Assembly (NCBI GenBank): GCA_000727475.1
Contig: KL647304.1
Span: 1,654,940 to 1,718,939, forward strand
DNA: 64,000 nucleotides
From: Sarcocystis neurona
Taxonomy: Eukaryota > Apicomplexa > Conoidasida > Eucoccidiorida > Sarcocystidae
Reading direction: 5' to 3'
Shown here piece by piece: positions 33,015-45,000 of the stretch. Below the pieces are notes generated by a model. The model did no database searches and had not been told where the DNA came from. It saw only the letters and a list, made by a program, of their open reading frames with translations. A program made the position numbers and the translations under genes. Numbering within the stretch: the stretch's first letter is position 1; each line of letters opens with the position of its first letter.

Positions 33015-35400
33015 GGTTGCTGCTGCTGCTTCTTTGTGTGCTTCTGCTGCTGCTGGTCTGCGTGCCTCTGCTGCTGCTCCGTTGGCTTCTGCTTCCGCTG
33101 CTGCTCTTATTGTTGCTGGTACTATAGCTGCTGCTTTTGCTGTTACTCAGCCAGCTGTTATTCACTGCGCTTGCTTCTGCTGCTGCTTCTCTGCTTCTGC
33201 CGGTGCGTCTGCGTCGGCTTCTGCTGCTGCTATTGCACCTGCTGCCGCTTCTGCTGTTACAGCTGCCGCTGCTGCCGCTGCTGCTGCGCCCGAGTCACTT
33301 CTGCGGTTGCTTTCGCTTCTGCTGCTGCCTCTTCTTCTTTACTGTCTTTGTGACTGCATCTGCATCTTCTCCTGAGTAGATAACTCTCCTTGCTGCTGCT
33401 GCTGCTTCGAAAGCCTTAGCAGAGTAGATCCGGTCCAGCAAAAGCGTCTAACAGCAGCAGCGGATAACAGTAGCAGCAGCCGTCCGAAGAAAAAGCAGCA
33501 GCAGCAGCGGCAAAAGAGACAGAGCTCGCGGTCGCTCGAGATTGAGCAGCGCAGGGGCAGCAAGTGGCGTCGAGACGACCAAGAAGGCTGCAGCAACAGC
33601 AGCAGCAGCAGGTCGTCGTACCCTAGCACGTGCAGGCGGAGGTGCAGCGGCAACGACGGCAGCAAGAAGCCTCGCAGGTGCCTCAACGACTGCAGCAGGA
33701 AAAGTTCCCGGCGGCACGAACGGCAGCAGCTAGCGAGACAACGTACGAGCAGCAGCGTCTTCAAACGCAGCAGCAAAAGCAGCAGCCACGCCGCCGCTAC
33801 CGCAGCAGTTCAAGATGCAGCAGAACGCGGCAGCAACCCCCTGCATCAGGCAGCTTTCACAGGAGTGTGCTGCTGAATTCTTTGGACCTCTCTCGTGTCG
33901 CAGTTGCTGAAGAAAGGCCTAAGAAGTGAGAGAGGAGGAGCGTGGGAAATCAACGATGACAGCAGCTGCGTCCATCTCTGCAGAGCAGCAGAGCAAAATG
34001 AACAGGTGCAGCGGCACCGGCACGGGGCGCTTGACAGGAGCAGCAGCAGCAGCAGCAAAGCAGCAGTGGGAAACTATCGAGCTGCAGGAACGGGGCGGGG
34101 GGCGGCAGCAGCAACTGCAGGGCAGCTGGGAGACACCCCCGCGCTTCTGCAATGCTTCTGGCCCGGTGGAAGCGTCTGATGCTGCTCACGAGGTAGACGC
34201 AGCAGCAGGTGCAGCACCTTCCACGGACTTGACACACACGCAGCAGTAGCAGCAGCGAAAGGCAACGGGATGGCCAGCAGCATACGACGGTTGGTAGTAG
34301 TGTAGGAAGAGCGAGCGCGCGGGGACGGAAGGAACAGCAGCGGCAGCAGGTGACGGTGGGCAGGAGCAGCAGCTGCTGCTGGACAGGAGACGCAGCTGCA
34401 AACGTAGAAGCAGCAACAACAGGAGAAACGGCAGCTGGGGGAGAAGCCGGACAGAAGGACTTCGTGTTCCTTGCAGCGCCCACCAAATGCCGGACACAGC
34501 GGAAGCGGCACGTCGCTAGTGCGGCTGCTTGAGCTGCTCCTGCCGCTTTGTGCTACTGCTGCTGCTGCTGTTGAGGCAGCAGCGACGCAAATTGTAGCTC
34601 CTGTTGCTTTGTTGATATTGCTGGGGCAGTACAGCTGCTGCTGCTCCTGCTGCTCCTGCTCCTATCACTGCTGTCAGTGTTGGTATCACTTGCTGCTCGG
34701 CTGCTGCCCCCAGGCTGCTGCTCTTTTGCTGCACGCGCTGCTACAGAGACATGCTGCAGCAACCCAACCTGCTCCTGTTCGAGTGAAGACTGCGTCGAGA
34801 AAGGCTCCCCTTTCTGTATGGCGGTCGATCAAGGAAGAGGAACAGAATACGAAGAGGGACTGGGAGTGGGCGGCAAAATATTCATGAAGGAAGAAATCTC
34901 GAAAAACAGCTGAAGCTGGCACTGCAGCGAACCGACAACCCCGTGGACAAGGAGGGGCGGTGCGCCTTTTGGAGAAATCGAGAAGACGCCCGCCAGGCCG
35001 TGCCCCCAGGAGCTGAAGACAGAAGTGAAAGTGTGCAGCAAAGGCTGCTGCTGGTGCTGCTGTTTGGGACTCGTGCAGCTGGTGCTGCTGTTCTCCCGCG
35101 GCGGCTGCTGCTGGATGGCGTTGCTGTCGGTGCTGCTGTTGCTGCTCTCCCCGGTGGTGCTGCTGCTGCCACTGCGTCCCTGCTGCTGGAGGCAGCAGCC
35201 TGCCGGCAGCGCTTGCTGCGGCTGCGCTACTACAGAGCTGCTGCTGCTGCAGCACCACAGAGCAGGAAGCAGCTGTTTTTCTATAATTGCTGCACGAGAG
35301 CTGCAGCGGATCAAAAGAGCCGAGCAAGAGCAGCAGCAGCAACAGCAGCACGAGCAGAAGGTCTGCTTCCTACAAATCCTCGTATCTTCCCTAGTCTTCC
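33015..35400. other. CTG/CAG-rich region, coding unresolved
   Basis: Dense CTG (33020-33350, 34500-34740, 35030-35260) and CAG (33440-33830, 34030-34240) runs. The minus frame 34686-35351 contains the complex stretch FRDFFLHEYFAAHSQSLFVF and could hold an upstream exon of the gene at 26.8-33.0 kb. Another minus frame over the same bases is equally complex (GVFSISPKGAPPLLVHGVV), so I cannot assign it. Confidence 0.4.
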
Positions 35401-36550
35401 CTCATCCATCCATACAAGCCAGTCCACCTCCTATACATACATCAGACAGCCGAGGAAATCTGTGCTTGTGTAAACACGTCCAAATATCCTTCCACATACA
35501 CGTATACATATCTGCGCCCACGTGGGTGTATATTCACGTGCGCTTACGTGTGTGAGCACACCCGTATACGCGGGTGAGTGAAGAACTCGCAGACGGTGCT
35601 GCCTTCTTTAGCAGCTGACCGATAAAGAACGGACTTTTCAAAGCGAGCAGAAAGAAATCAGCCTCGAGGCAACAACTAGTTGTCACTGCAGTCGTAGATA
35701 CGTGTGAAACAACATGTCTACATACACACACGTAGCTCCTACATACCCTTCCAAATCTATATATATATATACGTATATGTAGGCTGCGCTGCGCATCTTA
35801 CTTAATCGCAGATATCGGTGAACGTGAGTCTTTCTCATACAGGTGTATATAGTTCAGGTTGAGAGTTACAATGGTCCACCGGACTACGCAGAGAGTCAGC
35901 AACTATATGTGTATCAGAGGCAACGGACGTTCATCGCATGATTACGCCGTATGTAGGCAGCGCATTCACATACAGATCTATTGTGTGTCTCTCGAAGGCT
36001 CCATCTATTTGCATCCATATACGTATAGAAGCATCTAGCATATATATAGCTGTCAAGTTTGTGTATATTCTGTGTGTGTCTCTAGGAAGCTTCATCCATA
36101 TGCACCCATAGACGTACACATGTACACATATCTCGTATGTGTGTAGCCAGCCGTTAATCTTGTGTATATTTGGTATGCGGACAAAACTTAGACGTAGACA
36201 TACATGTCGAAAAGTGCCGATGGTGGGTATACACACACGAAGACCGCACGACATTAAGTGCCACGCCCGGCACCATATGTGCGGGTACTGTCTTTGCGCT
36301 CTACAAGTACGTACTTGTACACGAAAGTCTATCTAAGCTCCGCGTCATCAATGTCAGCGAACGTACATTACGCGTGGGTCCACGTGCACTATGCTCGTGT
36401 GTGAAGGATCTTGTGAGGCTAGACGCGTGCACAGGTAAGGAGAGTATTATTACCCTTTTGGTGGGAATATCTTCTTCATACACGAACCGAGCGACGAAGA
36501 GAGATGGACCCACGCATCTGTGTGTACGGGTACTGTTGTACGCGCGAGTA
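35401..36550. other. TA/GTGT-rich spacer with a roughly 95-bp duplication
   Basis: Mixed unique and TACG-rich sequence. At about 35965-36130 a unit of about 95 bp is present twice, recognisable by GTGTGTCTCT followed by GAAGGCTCCATC or GAAGCTTCATCC and then CATATACG or CATAGACG. No gene is seen. Confidence 0.5.
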
Positions 36551-36554
36551 CCGA

Positions 36555-36960
36555 CGGTAGAATATACGTTAACTGCTTCACAAATATGAAAATGCGCAAT
36601 GTTTTACTACACTAGTGGCACGTTTCTCCACAGCTTCACACATGAAGAAGTGTCGAGCACTATTCTCCATTATTGGCCGCCGCCTGCCTCTTCGGGCAGA
36701 AAGATGTGTGTTGCTTTCCTTGCACTGGTGGAATATCGGTTAACATAAAGGAGGATTTTTCTCTGCATTACTGGCCGCCGCCTCGGCCTTCGTACGTAAA
36801 GAAGAAAGTTGCTTTTCTTCGTAGTAGTAGAGTATCGCTTAACAGCTTCACAGATAAAGAAGTGTGTAGCTCTTCTCGCACCAGTGGCCGCCTTCCATGT
36901 CTCTTCTTCAGACACAAGGAAATGTGTAGCTTTTCTTTGCCTGACTGGCCGTCCGTCCCT
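36555..36960. repeat. Degenerate tandem repeat with GGCCGCC and GCTTCACA blocks
   Basis: GGCCGCC-like blocks start at 36675, 36773, 36886 and 36947 (spacings 98, 113 and 61). Between them recur AGAGTATCGCTTAAC-like, GCTTCACAGATAAAGAAGTG-like and GTAGCTTTTCTTTGC-like segments. It is clearly a decayed tandem array. Confidence 0.7.
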
Positions 36961-37293
36961 GCCTGACTGCGCAGATGTGCTTTCACAGCGTTGCGTATGA
37001 CTCTGACAACGGTGGTGTATTTTTGTCGTCTGTGATCGCCGCAGCAGCAGCTGCTCAACCCGCAGTCGCAATACTGCTGCTACATGTGCTAAGACTGATA
37101 CTATTGTTCTTCAGAGTTTTCAGTTTGCGAAATCCTAGGATGCTATTACTGCTGCCAAAAAGTAACTGAGTCGACATACATACTGTACAACGACAAATTC
37201 TACTGCTGCTACTACTAGTAATCACAGTAGCGCACCACCATGGACAAATCAACGAGTTCTCCATCTCTTGTGGAGTCCTGAGCCGTAGCAGTA

Positions 37294-38135
37294 CTACGGG
37301 TGATCGCAAGGGTGTTGGTTATCCTGGCTAGCGCACGGCTGCACCGAGTGTCGTACTGGACCGCTTACTAAACTTTTTACGGATTTTGAAGCCGCTTTCT
37401 CCCGATTGCAGCTCATCCCGCTGCAGCTGCTGCTCCTCCTGCTCCCCACTCCGATGCGGTCTTCACGACCACGAGGTGCTGCGTCCCACATTTCTTCTTC
37501 CTCTTCCACAGCAGTAGCAGCGTACCCTGCTGCAGCTGCTGCGGCTTCTGCTGGTGTTTTTCTTCTGCCGCCGCGCCCGTGGATTCGCATGCATTTACAG
37601 AGCTTCTTGTCACGTAGTCGTCTAACAGTGCAGCAGGAATGCCGTGAAGCAGCATGGAGAGGCGACCGCTCCTTCCAGCTCCTTTTTAAAGATGCCCCCT
37701 TCTCCCCTGCGCCCCTCCGGCGTCCTCCTACGCTTCTTCCACGTCCGAAAAGACTTTCGTGGCGGCTTCCACAAGTGACAACTCACCAGCCACCGCTAGC
37801 GACGCGTGCAGCCACACACACACACACACACAACGAATTGCGGTTCCGTCCGGCCCCCCATTGCCACTATGCCGAAAATCAAATCTCTGTCGGCGGATTC
37901 TTCCCTAACCACCTGTACACTGGCTGCCGTCCTTCTTCAGATGCAGCGAGCGTTTCTTCACAACAGCACCCCTTCCAGCACTGCTACTGCTGCGCAGCAG
38001 CAGCAAGTTGGTCGACGTGAGAGACTCCCTCGCTAGTTGATCTGCTGCGCGCGTCCGTTCGCCCGAATGCGTGGTGCTCCCCTGCGGAACCGAGTCCTTC
38101 GAAACTAGTAGATCTGTGTAATATCTGTACATCAC
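37294..38135 (-). CDS. Candidate minus-strand exons, unrecognised
   Basis: Three overlapping minus frames each hold a complex stretch. One has DSVPQGSTTHSGERTRAADQ (about 38050-38110). One has LHGIPAALLDDYVTRSSVNA (about 37590-37650). The third is acidic then basic, with EEEEEMWDAAPRGREDRIGV (about 37470-37530). Spliced exons of one gene are possible. A donor-like ACAG|GTGGTT lies near 37910. Boundaries are not fixed. Confidence 0.3.
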
Positions 38136-38254
38136 GAGGTGGCAGTTGGGTCTCTCCGTCTATCAGTGGAGGGAGACCACCACTTTTTCACCATTCTTGT
38201 ACAGAGTCGCAGGTGGGTCTTAACCGTGTGTGTGGTAGGCAGGATCTGCAGAAT

Positions 38255-38530
38255 CTGAGGGTTCTCACTTTTTGTTCGCTTGGTGTAAACCCCTCCGCTC
38301 TATCCCGCAACACGAGATTCACTTGTGTAGTGCCTCTTCCCCCTCTGTAGCTCCACGCCAACTGCGATGCACTTGCAAGGCACTTACAGCCCCCCACTTC
38401 TGGAGCGGTTTTTTTTTTTGTGTGTGGTGCCTTTTCCTCTTCGATAGCTGCACGCCAATAGCGATGCATCTGCAAAGTACTTACGCCCGCACTTCCGTGA
38501 CGTTTTTTCTGTGTGGAAAAAGAAGTAAGT
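38255..38530. repeat. 97-bp tandem repeat, two full copies plus a partial copy
   Basis: TAGCTCCACGCCAACTGCGA (38348) and its relative TAGCTGCACGCCAATAGCGA (38445) are 97 bp apart. Both are followed by GATGCA, TTGCAA or CTGCAA, CTTAC, and a poly-T/GTGTGG tract. A partial older copy precedes at about 38255-38347. Confidence 0.78.
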
Positions 38531-38648
38531 GCAAGCCTGCACCCCTGGAACTCAAGGTTGAGACATCCGCAACACTGCCGTAGTAGGACAGACATTTTTT
38601 GCCTGTTGCACACTGAAGTGTCCACCTCTAGCTCCTACACGGGTGTTT

Positions 38649-39393
38649 CTAACCCGTTGAAGATGAAGAAATCCACAGGAGTACTGTAACTGCTACTGCC
38701 GTTCTTTCCGGCGGCCGCTTCTGGTGCTGCTTCACGCCCCACCCCCGCGTATTTAGCCGTGCTGCGAAGCGCGTGTACCGCAGGGGTCCTACGGCTGCGC
38801 TCGAGCGAGCACGTGAAGATGCCCTCTCCAGATATGCGGAAGAAATCTTACTGCTTACTGTTTTGCGTTGTCCACTCCAAGGCGTGGTCGGCCTGCTTCT
38901 ACGGACGGTGCTGACTGCGTAGCGCCGCTGCTGCTGCCGTTGCTTTCCTGCAGCCGTGTGGCCGGTGCCGCTGCCTTTACTACTCCAGCAGCAACAGCTG
39001 CTGTTGTAAATCTGCGTCATTTGTCAATCCCGCTCGGGCTTTCTCGGGAGTGCTACCGCTTCGAGCCTCAAGTCTCCCTTCTGCCGCTGCAGGCGCCCTT
39101 TTTGTGCGTGGAGGGGCTCCTACTGGGTTGTCGCTCTTTTTGCTGCTGATGTGGCTGCAGCAGCATCTTCTGCAAAGGTGTCTCCGAGAACCCCACAAGT
39201 GTGAACTAAGAGTCGTTTCATCGCAGCAGCAGCAGCAAGCGGAAGCAACAGCTCGGACGAGCTCTGCTGAAAAAATTGTACCTGAGAAGTCTACAGATGC
39301 ACAGACGGCCAGAAGGGCGTAAACATCAAAGGTATTTGTATGCACAGATAGAGAGAGGGGCAGCGGCCTCGTCCACCTGCCTGAAGGCCACAT
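38649..39393 (-). CDS. Candidate minus-strand coding segment, unrecognised
   Basis: The upstream frame (38980-39393) reads a hydrophobic start, a Cys run, then KRAPAAAEGRLEARSGSTPE and GLTNDADLQQQLL. The downstream frame (38649-39020) reads RASSRARSSAAVGPLRYTRF and RPPERTAVAVTVLLWISSS. The two are in different phases, so an intron near 38950-39020 would be required; an acceptor-like GGCTGCAG lies there. It is not low-complexity for most of its length. Family is unknown. Confidence 0.35.
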
Positions 39394-40764
39394 TTTGTTT
39401 TTCTTTGTTTCCTTCCCTCTCTACAGCATAGATGTACATACATAAAAGTGCGTCGCTCTGGTACATCAGTACGTGGATGTGTAGGTAGCCCTGTGTCAGG
39501 AGGAATATTCTTGATATACATACTGATAGATCATCTGTACACCGTGAAAAGAGAGCAAGGCATGTGCAGAACAGCCTGTCTATTTTTGTGTCCCGGCGCA
39601 TTGCTCCCCCTACGTGCAAATATACCTGTGTATACGCGAGTTGCTCGTAGAGTGCTGCAAGCAAGCCACATGTGTGTATATCTCGTGCGTACGTGTATGT
39701 ATGTATGTATATAATTTTACCTGCCTGCTCAGTTAATGCATGACAGGCCTGGATGCCACTATATGTCCCTCTTTCCCGCGGCAAAACAGTATTCTTCAAA
39801 AGCACCAGAACTACTTTTCCTCGTCAGGCGATGCGTCCTGCAAATCGTGCGCCTTGTACATGAATTGCAGAAGAACGGCGTTGAGGAGGAGGTGCTGCTT
39901 TTCGTCCTACCGGTACACTCCTGCATACGTTATCGCTGCTGCGGTGATATTTCTTGGTGAAAACATCTCTGCTGCGGCTGTTGCGACTTCCGCAGCCAGT
40001 GGTGGCGTCGTTTCTGCTGTTCTATCGCTGCAGCTATAGCTGCGTCTCCCGCCACTGCTTGTCCTGCCCCTGCTTTTCTTGTCGCCGCTTCCCTGCTGCC
40101 GCCTTTCCTGCGACTCCTTTGTTGCTGCTGCTTTTCCTGCCGCTGCTTTCCCCGCGGCTGCTTCTCCTGGCCCTGCTACTCGAGCCGCCGCTTCTTCTGC
40201 AGCTGTCTCTTCTGTTACTGCTGCCGCTGCATCTGCTGCAGCTGCTTCCGCTTCTCACGCAGTGGGTGCAGCTGCTGTTTTGCTGGATGCGCCCTTGCGC
40301 CACGCAGCGCAGCGCGACTTTGCGTCCGTCTCGCTTTGCCGCAGCAGCCCATATGGCTAGTGGCCGCACTGCAGATTGCCGTTGCGACGGTAGGCAGGGG
40401 ACCCTCTTTTTTTCCCTCGGCTCTCCGCAGAGCAGCAGGACCACCAACAGACTCGCAGCAGCAGGGTTCGGCTCCGCAGCGGCCATGGCTGGGGGGTTAG
40501 TCGGAGCAGTAGACACCACCACGGGCGGAAAGGAAGAAGACGAGATGAAACAGAAGCAGCAGCGCCAGTGGCGTCTGACTTCTTTTCTGCAGCAGCAGGG
40601 CGTACACAATTCTGCAAGGCTTCACTGGGCGGTAACTGCAGACGCGTCAGCAGAAGAAGAAAGGAGATGAGTGATGAGTAGGCGACGGACGCATCTGCGG
40701 AGCAACAGAGCAGGTCAAGCAGGAGGGACACGGGCATTTTGATTTTTCCCGCGCTGCAGCAAAA
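39394..40764. other. Spacer upstream of the ABTB1-like gene
   Basis: 39394-39720 is TACATA-rich. 39740-40670 is moderately CTG-rich. Both strands have complex frames at 40380-40670: plus AMAGGLVGAVDTTTGGKEED, minus AAASLLVVLLLCGEPREKKR. A non-coding or first exon of the plus-strand gene could lie here. An in-frame stop at 40675-40677 precedes the ATG at 40765. I identify no promoter motif with confidence. Confidence 0.4.
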
Positions 40765-42021
40765 ATGCTGGCAAGTTCCGCTGCAACGACGTCTGCGGCA
40801 GGTGCACCAGCAGCACCTGTTGCGTCTACTGCTGCTGTTGCTGCTGGCCGGCCGCCGCTCCACGCTGCTGTTGCCGCTGCTGCTTCCTTCCCGCCAACTG
40901 CTCCTGTGTCTCAGGCGGCGACGCCTGCTGCTGACGTCGCTTCTACGGATCAGTCTGCTTCTTTGCCTGCCGCTGTTGCTGCGGCTGACTTCTCACCTGT
41001 GGCCGCAGCTCCTGCTGCTTTTACTTGTTCTTTGGCAGAGCGGCACTCCGGCTCTGCTGCAGTTCTTCCTGCTGCTGCTTCTACTCCTGCACCAGCTGCT
41101 GTTGCTGGTGGAAGCACAGAGATGACTTCGTCCGCGGGGGGTGCTGCAGCTGCAGAAGTTGTTGCTCAACTACGTCCTGGCACAGCAGCAGCAGCTTTCC
41201 TCTCCACAAGTTCTCCCGCGAATGGTGATGGACTGCCTGCTGCTACTTCTTCTCCTCCTGCTGCTGTTTCATCTCTGGCAGCGGCAGATTCGTCTAGGCG
41301 ACAGGCCTCAGCTGCTGCTCCACCAGTCACCGTCCGAACGTGCATCCGCCACTCTGCTGCTGCCGCGTCTGCAGCAGCTACGGCCGACGCGGGCGCTGCT
41401 GCAGCCACTGATGCGACTCTTCTGACGGTTTCTTCTCGACCTTCTGCTCCCCCTGCTGCTGCTGCTGCCGCTCCGGCCTCAGGCTTTGCTGTTGTTGCAG
41501 CAGCTAACACCAGTGCGCACGCTCTTTCTCCTCCTGACGCTGCTGTTGGTATTCTCTCTCGTGGTCGAGGCTCCTCGGCTTCCACCGACGCTCCCTCGTC
41601 TTCTCCTCTGTCTCCTTGCTCGGTCTTTGCTGTTGCAACTGCTGCACCTTCTGCTGCGTCACCGTCTGCAGCTGCTGCGGGTCTTCCTGCATCCCACCCG
41701 GCACTTGCTGGTGCTGTCGGAACCCCTGGATCGCCCTCTGCAATTGCTGCCGCTGCTGCTACTGCGCCTGCACCTGCACCTGCTGCTACCTTTGCTCCTG
41801 CAGTTGCTGCGTATGGTGCAGAGAGACGCCGCGGGGCAGAGCACTTGTCGTGGGGCCGCACTGCTGCCCCGATGGAGCGCGCAACAGCAGCGGAGGAAGT
41901 GTCGCAGCCGCAGCAGCGCTTGGTGGACCACACGAAACAGGAATTGCTGTGCACCGCATGCAAGACAGGGGATATTGCAGTTGTTCGAGCCATGCTGCAG
42001 GAAGGAGGGGTTGATATAAAT
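40765..42021 (+). CDS. ABTB1: ABTB1-like exon 1: Ala/Ser/Pro-rich N-terminus and first ankyrin repeat
   Basis: 419 codons from the ATG at 40765; the frame is closed upstream by TGA at 40675. Residues 1 to about 370 are low-complexity Ala/Ser/Pro/Thr, from CTG runs read in the GCT (Ala) frame. The last 35 or so residues form the first ankyrin repeat and end GGVDIN. The donor is AAT|GTACGT, phase 0. An acceptor-like TTTTTCCCGCGCTGCAG lies just before the ATG, so a further 5' exon cannot be excluded. Confidence 0.75.
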
Positions 42022-45000
42022 GTACGTTCTCTTTCTTTCTGCAGCAAATATATTCAGACCAAATCCTGCGTATATGACTTCCTCGGGGCTTCTGATGCTT
42101 TTGCACGACCGTCGTGCTCGTGCTCCTCCTCCTCCTTTCCCCGCTGCTGCTGCTGCGGTTCCTCCGTTTGATCTTCTTCCTGCTGCTACTCCTCCTCGGC
42201 TTCTGTGCTGTTGCAGCTGCTAACGTTATGCGGTGCTGGTGACTGCTGCGCTGTTGCTGCTGCTCCGGCAACTGTTGACGCGACTGCTGGTACTCCCCCT
42301 GCTGCTGCTGCTGTTTCTGTTGGTGAGCCCCGACGGACGACCGTCTCCTTTTGTAGCAGGAGACTGACGCTAATGCGTTTCTCCTGCTGCTACTGCGCGG
42401 GCTGCGGCTGTTGGGGGGATGCTGCTGGTGTCGCCGGCCGTTTCCCTGCTGGCCCACGCGAGCGCTTTTTCCTCGTCCTCCCCCACCTCCTCAGTCTCTT
42501 CCTGCTGCTGCGGCTGCTTGTCCTGCGCACTCCTCTTTGGCGCTGCATCTGCACCACTGGTGCTGCCCCTGCTGTTCGTCTACCCTGCTGCATCTCTTCT
42601 GTCGCTTGTGCGTTTCTGCTGCGAACGCGTCTCTGCTGCTGCTTCGTTCCTGCTGCTGCGTTTCTGCTGCTGCGAAGGTCAGTAACAGGAGGGCTGCTGC
42701 AGGCCGCAACGCCTCGACAACGGGCTGTCGCCGCTGGGTATTTTGCCCACCTAGTTCTAGGTCCCTACGCTGCTGCTCCGGTTGCTGATTGGCATGCTGC
42801 TGCAGCGCCTGCTGCTTGTAACCCTTTGCTGCTGCCGCTCCTGTGGCTGCTACGGGTCGTCGGCAGCTGCTGCTGCTGGGCAAAACACATGTCTAGGACA
42901 CGAAGAGCCGGCGCTGCCAGCCTTGCTATTCTCACCTGCGCCTTTTCTGGGCGCTGTTGCTGCTGTTTCTGTCGCCTGAGGTCCTCTGACCGCTAGTGCT
43001 GCTGTTGTGCCTGCGGCTCGACCTCAGCTACGCCGTTGCTGCAGCTGTTGCTGATGCTCCGACGGTCGCCGCTGTAGCAGCAGCAGCCGAATCTAGCCCC
43101 TAATGTTGGCGGCAGCAGCTGCGGTAGCCTAGCGTAGGAACCGGTTGCTGTTGTCGTCTGTACGCGCGCTAGCTGCTGCTGCTGTTTGCTCTTCTCCCGC
43201 GCTGCTGCAGCCGCTTCTACGGCCAACCACGCTGTACGTACTGCGTCGGATTGCCCTGTTGCTGCTATGTTTCACCCTCCCTGCTGCCTCTATACGAGGA
43301 TTGCTTTTGCTGCCGTTGCTACTCGCCGGTTCGTACGTATTCTGTTGCTGCTGGTTCAGCGTCGTCTGCGTGTTTCTATCCTCCATTCAGTCGGCGCAGT
43401 GAGTAATGCGCCGCTCGTACCTGCTCTTGGCTTTGCAGATGCTCCTGTTGCTGCCTCTCTATGTTCTGCTCGTCTTCTCGCTGCTCTTGCACCGTATACC
43501 TGCAAGGCATTTCTCAGCTGCTGCTGGTGTGCGTTGATCTGCTTCTACTGCCGTGGTGCGTTTTTGTCTGCTGCTGCTGCTGCTGTGGGTGGTGTGTGCG
43601 TATGCCGGTGCCAGTGACTTTGTGCTGCTGCTGCCGCGCTGTGTTTTCCTCTTCGCGCGGCGGGACTTTTTCTGTCGCCGTTGCTGGTGCGGCTGTGCTG
43701 CTGCGGCTGGCGGAGCTGCGGCTGCTGCGGATTGTCTGCTGCTCTGAGTGTACTGCTGCTGCTGCTGCTGCGTTGTGTGCACACACGTGCTGCTGCTGCT
43801 GCAGCTCCGAGATCGGTGGGACGCTTTCCCTCTCTATTACGCGTGCTACGGAGGACACCTGGACGTTGTGCGGCTGCTGACGGCATGCGGAGCCCGTTGC
43901 CAAGCCGGTACCTTCGACGGGGAAAGGTCAGTTTTCCTTCCGGTGGCAATTCCCTGCAGCTTTTCTTCTCTCGCTTTCTACTTCTCTCTCTTTTTCTGCT
44001 CTCTCTTTTTCTGGCTTTTCTTCTGCCGGGAAAACTTCTCTGCAGAATTCTCTCTTCCTCTCTGTTCCTCTCCCTTTTCTCTCTTCTCGTTTCTTCTCTC
44101 TTTTCTCCCGTGTCTTTGTCTTTCTCTTTTCCTGTATATCTCTGTCTCTCCGTCTCTCTTCTCTTCTTTTTCTTCCATTTTTTTTTAACTTCCGCTGGTC
44201 AACTCTGTGTCGCCCCCTTTCTCTGTGTGTCCCCGTAGTATCTCCTCCTGTCTCTGCCCCGCTCTCTCTGTGTGGCTGCTCTTCGTCTCCCCTCGCGTCT
44301 CGCCTTCCGTTTTCCTTCTCTGTCCCCATTTTCAGCCGTTTTACGTTCCTGCTGGTCTTCCTTCCGCTCGTCATCAATCTTGGTGATATTTACGTCCTTT
44401 TTCATCGGTCGCGTCTCTTGGTCGACAGATCGGTGGACTTCTCTTTGTCTGCCGCTCCTCGTCTATATCGCCCCCTCTGTTATACGAGAAGCTCCCCCTT
44501 CCTTGCTGCTTTTGCTGCTCCTGCTTCCCGCGCTCTTCCTCTCTCGCCCTTCTGGGCGCAGCTCTCTTCTCTCCCCCCCCTCCCTCTCTCTGTGTGTCCC
44601 TTCTCGGTTTTTCAACTCTTCTCTTCTTCGTCTACCACTTTGTCGCCGTCTTCTCCTTTTAATATTTGTCCTGTGTCTCGTTGCCTTTCTCGTCTGAATT
44701 CGACGACTTTCCCTCGTTCACGTTTTCCGCGCCGCCGTATCTCTCTGTCTCCGTCCCTTTTCTCAGGTGTATGTACGGCGCGCTAAACGACGAGATTCGC
44801 CGGGTGCTCCGACGCCACCGGCAGACGGTCGTTGTGAAGAGAGATCCTCTTGCTCTTTTCTTCCGCTTTCTTTTCCTTTCTTCTCCCTCTGCTGATTGCC
44901 TCCTCACCGCTACCGAAGATCTGCCGCTCTCCGCGCAGCTCTACGGCCCCTTCCTTCTTCCTTCTTCGCCTGCATCGACTTCGTCGTTCTACTCCTCATT

